Of a DNA stretch of 64,000 bases, positions 61,925 through 64,000 are shown in pieces (position 1 is the first letter of the stretch; every line of letters begins with the position of its first letter). The notes under the pieces are model-generated. The model saw only the letters and a list, made by a program, of their open reading frames with translations. It had not been told where the DNA came from and did not search any database. Source of the DNA: Burkholderiales bacterium (lineage in GTDB: Bacteria > Pseudomonadota > Gammaproteobacteria > Burkholderiales > Burkholderiaceae_E); NCBI GenBank assembly GCA_947487165.1, contig CANKWX010000002.1, positions 1-64,000 on the forward strand, given 5' to 3'. The position numbers and the translations under genes were made by a program.

Positions 61925-63289
61925 TCATGCGCTTGTTGTGACGGGCGCAAGCTCGTTGCCGAACACAGCTGCAAGGTCAACCCTCGCGCGCAAGCGGGTG
62001 CACAGCATGAAGGTCCCGGCGAATTTGCGTTGCAAAAAGAGCAGATCGGGGGGTGGTGAACGGGCATACCCGTGACCGAAAAACTGGGCTCGCCCTTGTT
62101 CGAAACCGCGGGCGAAGAGGTCGGAGGCCCCAAAGTCGAAGGCGCCGGCATGACGCAGCGGCTCGCCGGCCATACGCATCATCGCGATCACGTCACGGGT
62201 CTGCTCGACAGGGTCCTCGGCTGCAGTAAAGCCAGCGACCTCGCACGCGGTGGCCAGGCGATGCCTGTCGTCTTCCCGCAGCGCACGGCCAAGTTCGCGC
62301 AGCTGCGCCACGCGCTCGGGCGTGACCGCTTCCGTCGCGCCAAAGTCGATCAGCGCGATGCGGCCGCTGTTCGCATCGAACAGGTAGTTGCCGAAGTTCG
62401 GGTCGGTCTGGACCAGTCGCATCCGGAAAAACTCATGCACCGCGAGCCGACTCAATGACGCCGCGACATGGTCACGCTGTGCCTGAGGGCTGTCGCCCTG
62501 GGCCAGGCGATCGACCGGAAAGCCAGCGGCGAAATCGGTGGCGATGATGTGATCGGTGCAGTGCTCGTCGACGACAGCCGGCACGGTCAATACCGGGTCA
62601 TCGCCCAGCCGCGCCCGGTACTCGGTGGCGGCTCGCGCTTCTGCGCGGTAGTCGGTTTCGTGCTCGAGCTGAGCGCGAACACGGGCAAGCAAGGACCTTA
62701 TATCGATGCCAGCCGGCACGAGGCCGGGCGTGCGTGCAAGAAGCGCCAGATTGGCCATATCGCTGGCAATGCTCTGGCGCACCCCCGGATACTGGATTTT
62801 CAAGGCGAGCACGCGGCCGTCATGGGTTTCTGCCCGATGCACCTGGCCGATTGATGCCGCCGCAACCGGCCGATAACTGAAGCGACGAAAGCGTCGGCTC
62901 CAGTTGCTGCCGTACTCGCGCTCAAGTACCTCCACCAGCTGGGATGCCGGCATTTCATGGGCCTGATCGCGAAGACCACCAAGCAGGTCGGCAACATGCG
63001 GTGGCAATAAACCTTCGCTGTCCATCGACAACAGTTGGCCGACCTTCATCACTGCGCCACGCATCGTCGACAAGCGCTCGGCAAGCCGACGCGCGTTTCC
63101 CGGATTGAGCAGTAAGGCCGCCAATTCGGGGCGCTCCCCCCTTACCAGGCTGTCAACCCCCTGCGCTGCAGCACCGGCAGCCATCTCGCCCAGGGCACGG
63201 CCGAAGTGCCACAGGCGCTGCACCCGGCCTTGGGGCACAGGCGCGCGTCGATCGATCATTGAGGGGCTGAAAGGGGGAAGGTCCGACAT
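61925..63289 (-). CDS. ABC1/AarF/UbiB-family atypical kinase
   Basis: 454 residues with the UbiB-type protein-kinase-like fold. The family-specific KxGQ motif is MKVGQLLSMDSEGLLPP, the A-rich loop and Lys strand are VLALKIQYPGV, the catalytic loop is TDPNFGNYLFD and the metal motif LIDFGATE. Members (UbiB, Coq8, plant ABC1K) support quinone or lipid metabolism as ATPases. It lacks an obvious C-terminal pair of transmembrane helices, unlike E. coli UbiB, so it is probably a soluble AarF-type protein. A pentanucleotide microsatellite lies about 130 bases upstream of the start. Confidence 0.93.
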   Translation of the reverse strand: MSDLPPFSPSMIDRRAPVPQGRVQRLWHFGRALGEMAAGAAAQGVDSLVRGERPELAALLLNPGNARRLAERLSTMRGAVMKVGQLLSMDSEGLLPPHVADLLGGLRDQAHEMPASQLVEVLEREYGSNWSRRFRRFSYRPVAAASIGQVHRAETHDGRVLALKIQYPGVRQSIASDMANLALLARTPGLVPAGIDIRSLLARVRAQLEHETDYRAEARAATEYRARLGDDPVLTVPAVVDEHCTDHIIATDFAAGFPVDRLAQGDSPQAQRDHVAASLSRLAVHEFFRMRLVQTDPNFGNYLFDANSGRIALIDFGATEAVTPERVAQLRELGRALREDDRHRLATACEVAGFTAAEDPVEQTRDVIAMMRMAGEPLRHAGAFDFGASDLFARGFEQGRAQFFGHGYARSPPPDLLFLQRKFAGTFMLCTRLRARVDLAAVFGNELAPVTTSA

Positions 63290-63417
63290 CGCATTGACGG
63301 AACCTCAGCGTCCCGCGTCCGGATTATGCCCGGCATGGCGATAAGCTTGCGCGCCGCATGCTCGGCAAAAAGGGCTGCGCGGCAAACCGGGCCTCACGGG
63401 AGGCCGGTTGCCGCGAA

Positions 63418-63500
63418 ACGACACGACACGACACGACACGACACGACACGACACGGCACGACACGGCACGACACGGCACGACACGACACGACACGGCAGG
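63418..63500. repeat. ACACG pentanucleotide tandem repeat
   Basis: About 16 units of 5 bases: six uninterrupted ACACG, then alternating ACACG/GCACG, then ACACG again. It lies between the amidase stop (63516) and the UbiB-like start (63289), both on the - strand. No frame through it is credible as coding. Slippage could change the spacing upstream of the kinase gene. Confidence 0.95.
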
Positions 63501-63515
63501 CCACGCTGCAGCTGA

Positions 63516-64000
63516 TCAGCGGATTGTCAGAACCGGGGCCTTTCGATGCCGAGTCGCACTCTCATAGGAGTAGGCATAGGCCAGCAGATCGGCCTCAGTC
63601 CAGAGTTTGCCCACAAACAGCAGACCGAAGGGCGCACCGGACGCGTAGTAGCCTGCAGGCATCGCAACCGCAGGCATGCCGGCGATATTGATTTCGCTGA
63701 CAGTGGTCTCCTTGATGGTGAGCCCCGATCCGGCCAGGGGCAACTCCTGACGCATCTGAGGGAACACCAGGCCATCGAGCCTTTCACGCGCAAAGACCTC
63801 CTCGACGATCTCAAGGTAGCGTGCCTTGACCGCGATAAATTCGGACAGGTCGGGCGGTACCGTGGGCGACTTCAGACAGGCCACGAACTGGGGCAGCCTG
63901 TGCAGGAAACTGAGCAGACCTTTTGGGCCGAAGGCCGACTCGCGGGCAGTGGCCCTGGCAAATGCCGCGAAGCTCTTCAGGGCTGCGTTCGGGCCGAGGC
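63516..64000 (-). CDS. amidase, C-terminal part (cut by window edge)
   Basis: The frame stays open from the right edge to the stop at 63516, 161 residues. The C-terminal amidase-signature-family core is visible: GLVFPQMRQELPLAG, NIAGMPAVAMPAG and GAPFGLLFVGKLWTEADLLAYAYSYE. These are the usual strands and last helix after the Ser-cisSer-Lys site, which would lie beyond the window. The substrate amide is unknown. Confidence 0.85.
   Translation of the reverse strand, partial: LGPNAALKSFAAFARATARESAFGPKGLLSFLHRLPQFVACLKSPTVPPDLSEFIAVKARYLEIVEEVFARERLDGLVFPQMRQELPLAGSGLTIKETTVSEINIAGMPAVAMPAGYYASGAPFGLLFVGKLWTEADLLAYAYSYESATRHRKAPVLTIR

Noticed and set aside
63388-63408. Intrinsic terminator for the amidase gene
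   Set aside because: A GC-rich hairpin exists but has a bulge and only a weak T tract on the relevant strand and lies beyond the repeat; not convincing.
63418-63500. CRISPR array
   Set aside because: Five-base units with no spacers; a microsatellite, not direct repeats with unique spacers.

Overview
The window is high-GC, gene-dense DNA. Its gene families point to a betaproteobacterium, probably in or near the order Burkholderiales: a DUF1631 protein, a WHG-type TetR regulator, a SirB1-like protein, PEP-CTERM sorting, a cyanide-insensitive-type bd oxidase and a BciA-type vinyl reductase. This is inference from gene content; no rRNA or tRNA gene was seen. A BchC-like and a BciA-like gene sit together, which suggests an (ex-)phototroph such as an aerobic anoxygenic phototrophic betaproteobacterium.

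Layout. 1-11.4 kb: the edge of an alpha/beta hydrolase, DUF1631, then central carbon genes (PEP carboxylase, an ATP-type phosphofructokinase, glycogen phosphorylase) and a DEAD-box RNA helicase. 11.4-23 kb: TetR regulator, a haem-binding lipoprotein, a LysR regulator divergent from a secreted sulfatase, a flavoprotein, a Ca2+-type P-ATPase, a cation diffusion facilitator, a SemiSWEET sugar porter and a fused betaine-type binding-protein/permease. 23-28 kb: small catabolic enzymes (ABM monooxygenase, GMC oxidoreductase, PhyH dioxygenase, HIBADH-like dehydrogenase, mandelate-racemase-like enzyme) and a DUF3313 lipoprotein. 28.8-31.2 kb: a cupin-bciA-bchC operon. 31.3-38 kb: CaiB CoA-transferase, cydAB, an SDR with an altered active site, an O-methyltransferase and an MFS porter. 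38-44.5 kb: two glutathione transferases, a thioredoxin-fold protein and, overlapping it by 4 bases, a UGSC-family selenoprotein whose in-frame UGA splits it for ordinary gene callers; an SDR and an acyl-CoA synthetase follow. 44.6-49.2 kb: a small membrane protein with a membrane-anchored sulfatase, an LprI-like protein, a SirB1-like protein and a two-subunit ThDP decarboxylase. 49.2-55.2 kb: a five-gene peptide/nickel-type ABC importer operon behind a near-perfect sigma-54 promoter. 55.3-60 kb: secreted proteins (DUF3011-ricin lectin, EF-hand protein, PEP-CTERM GDSL esterase, lipoprotein hydrolase) and an SRPBCC protein. 60-64 kb: chemoreceptor, UbiB-like kinase, an ACACG microsatellite and a partial amidase.

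The most notable item is the selenoprotein at 41384-41902. Sec is residue 92 in a U-G-S-C motif, the reading frame continues for 80 codons past the UGA to a proper stop, and a hairpin lies directly downstream of the UGA. Its partner gene carries a CPTC thioredoxin motif. No selA, selB, selC or selD is in the window, so selenium insertion must be encoded elsewhere in the genome.
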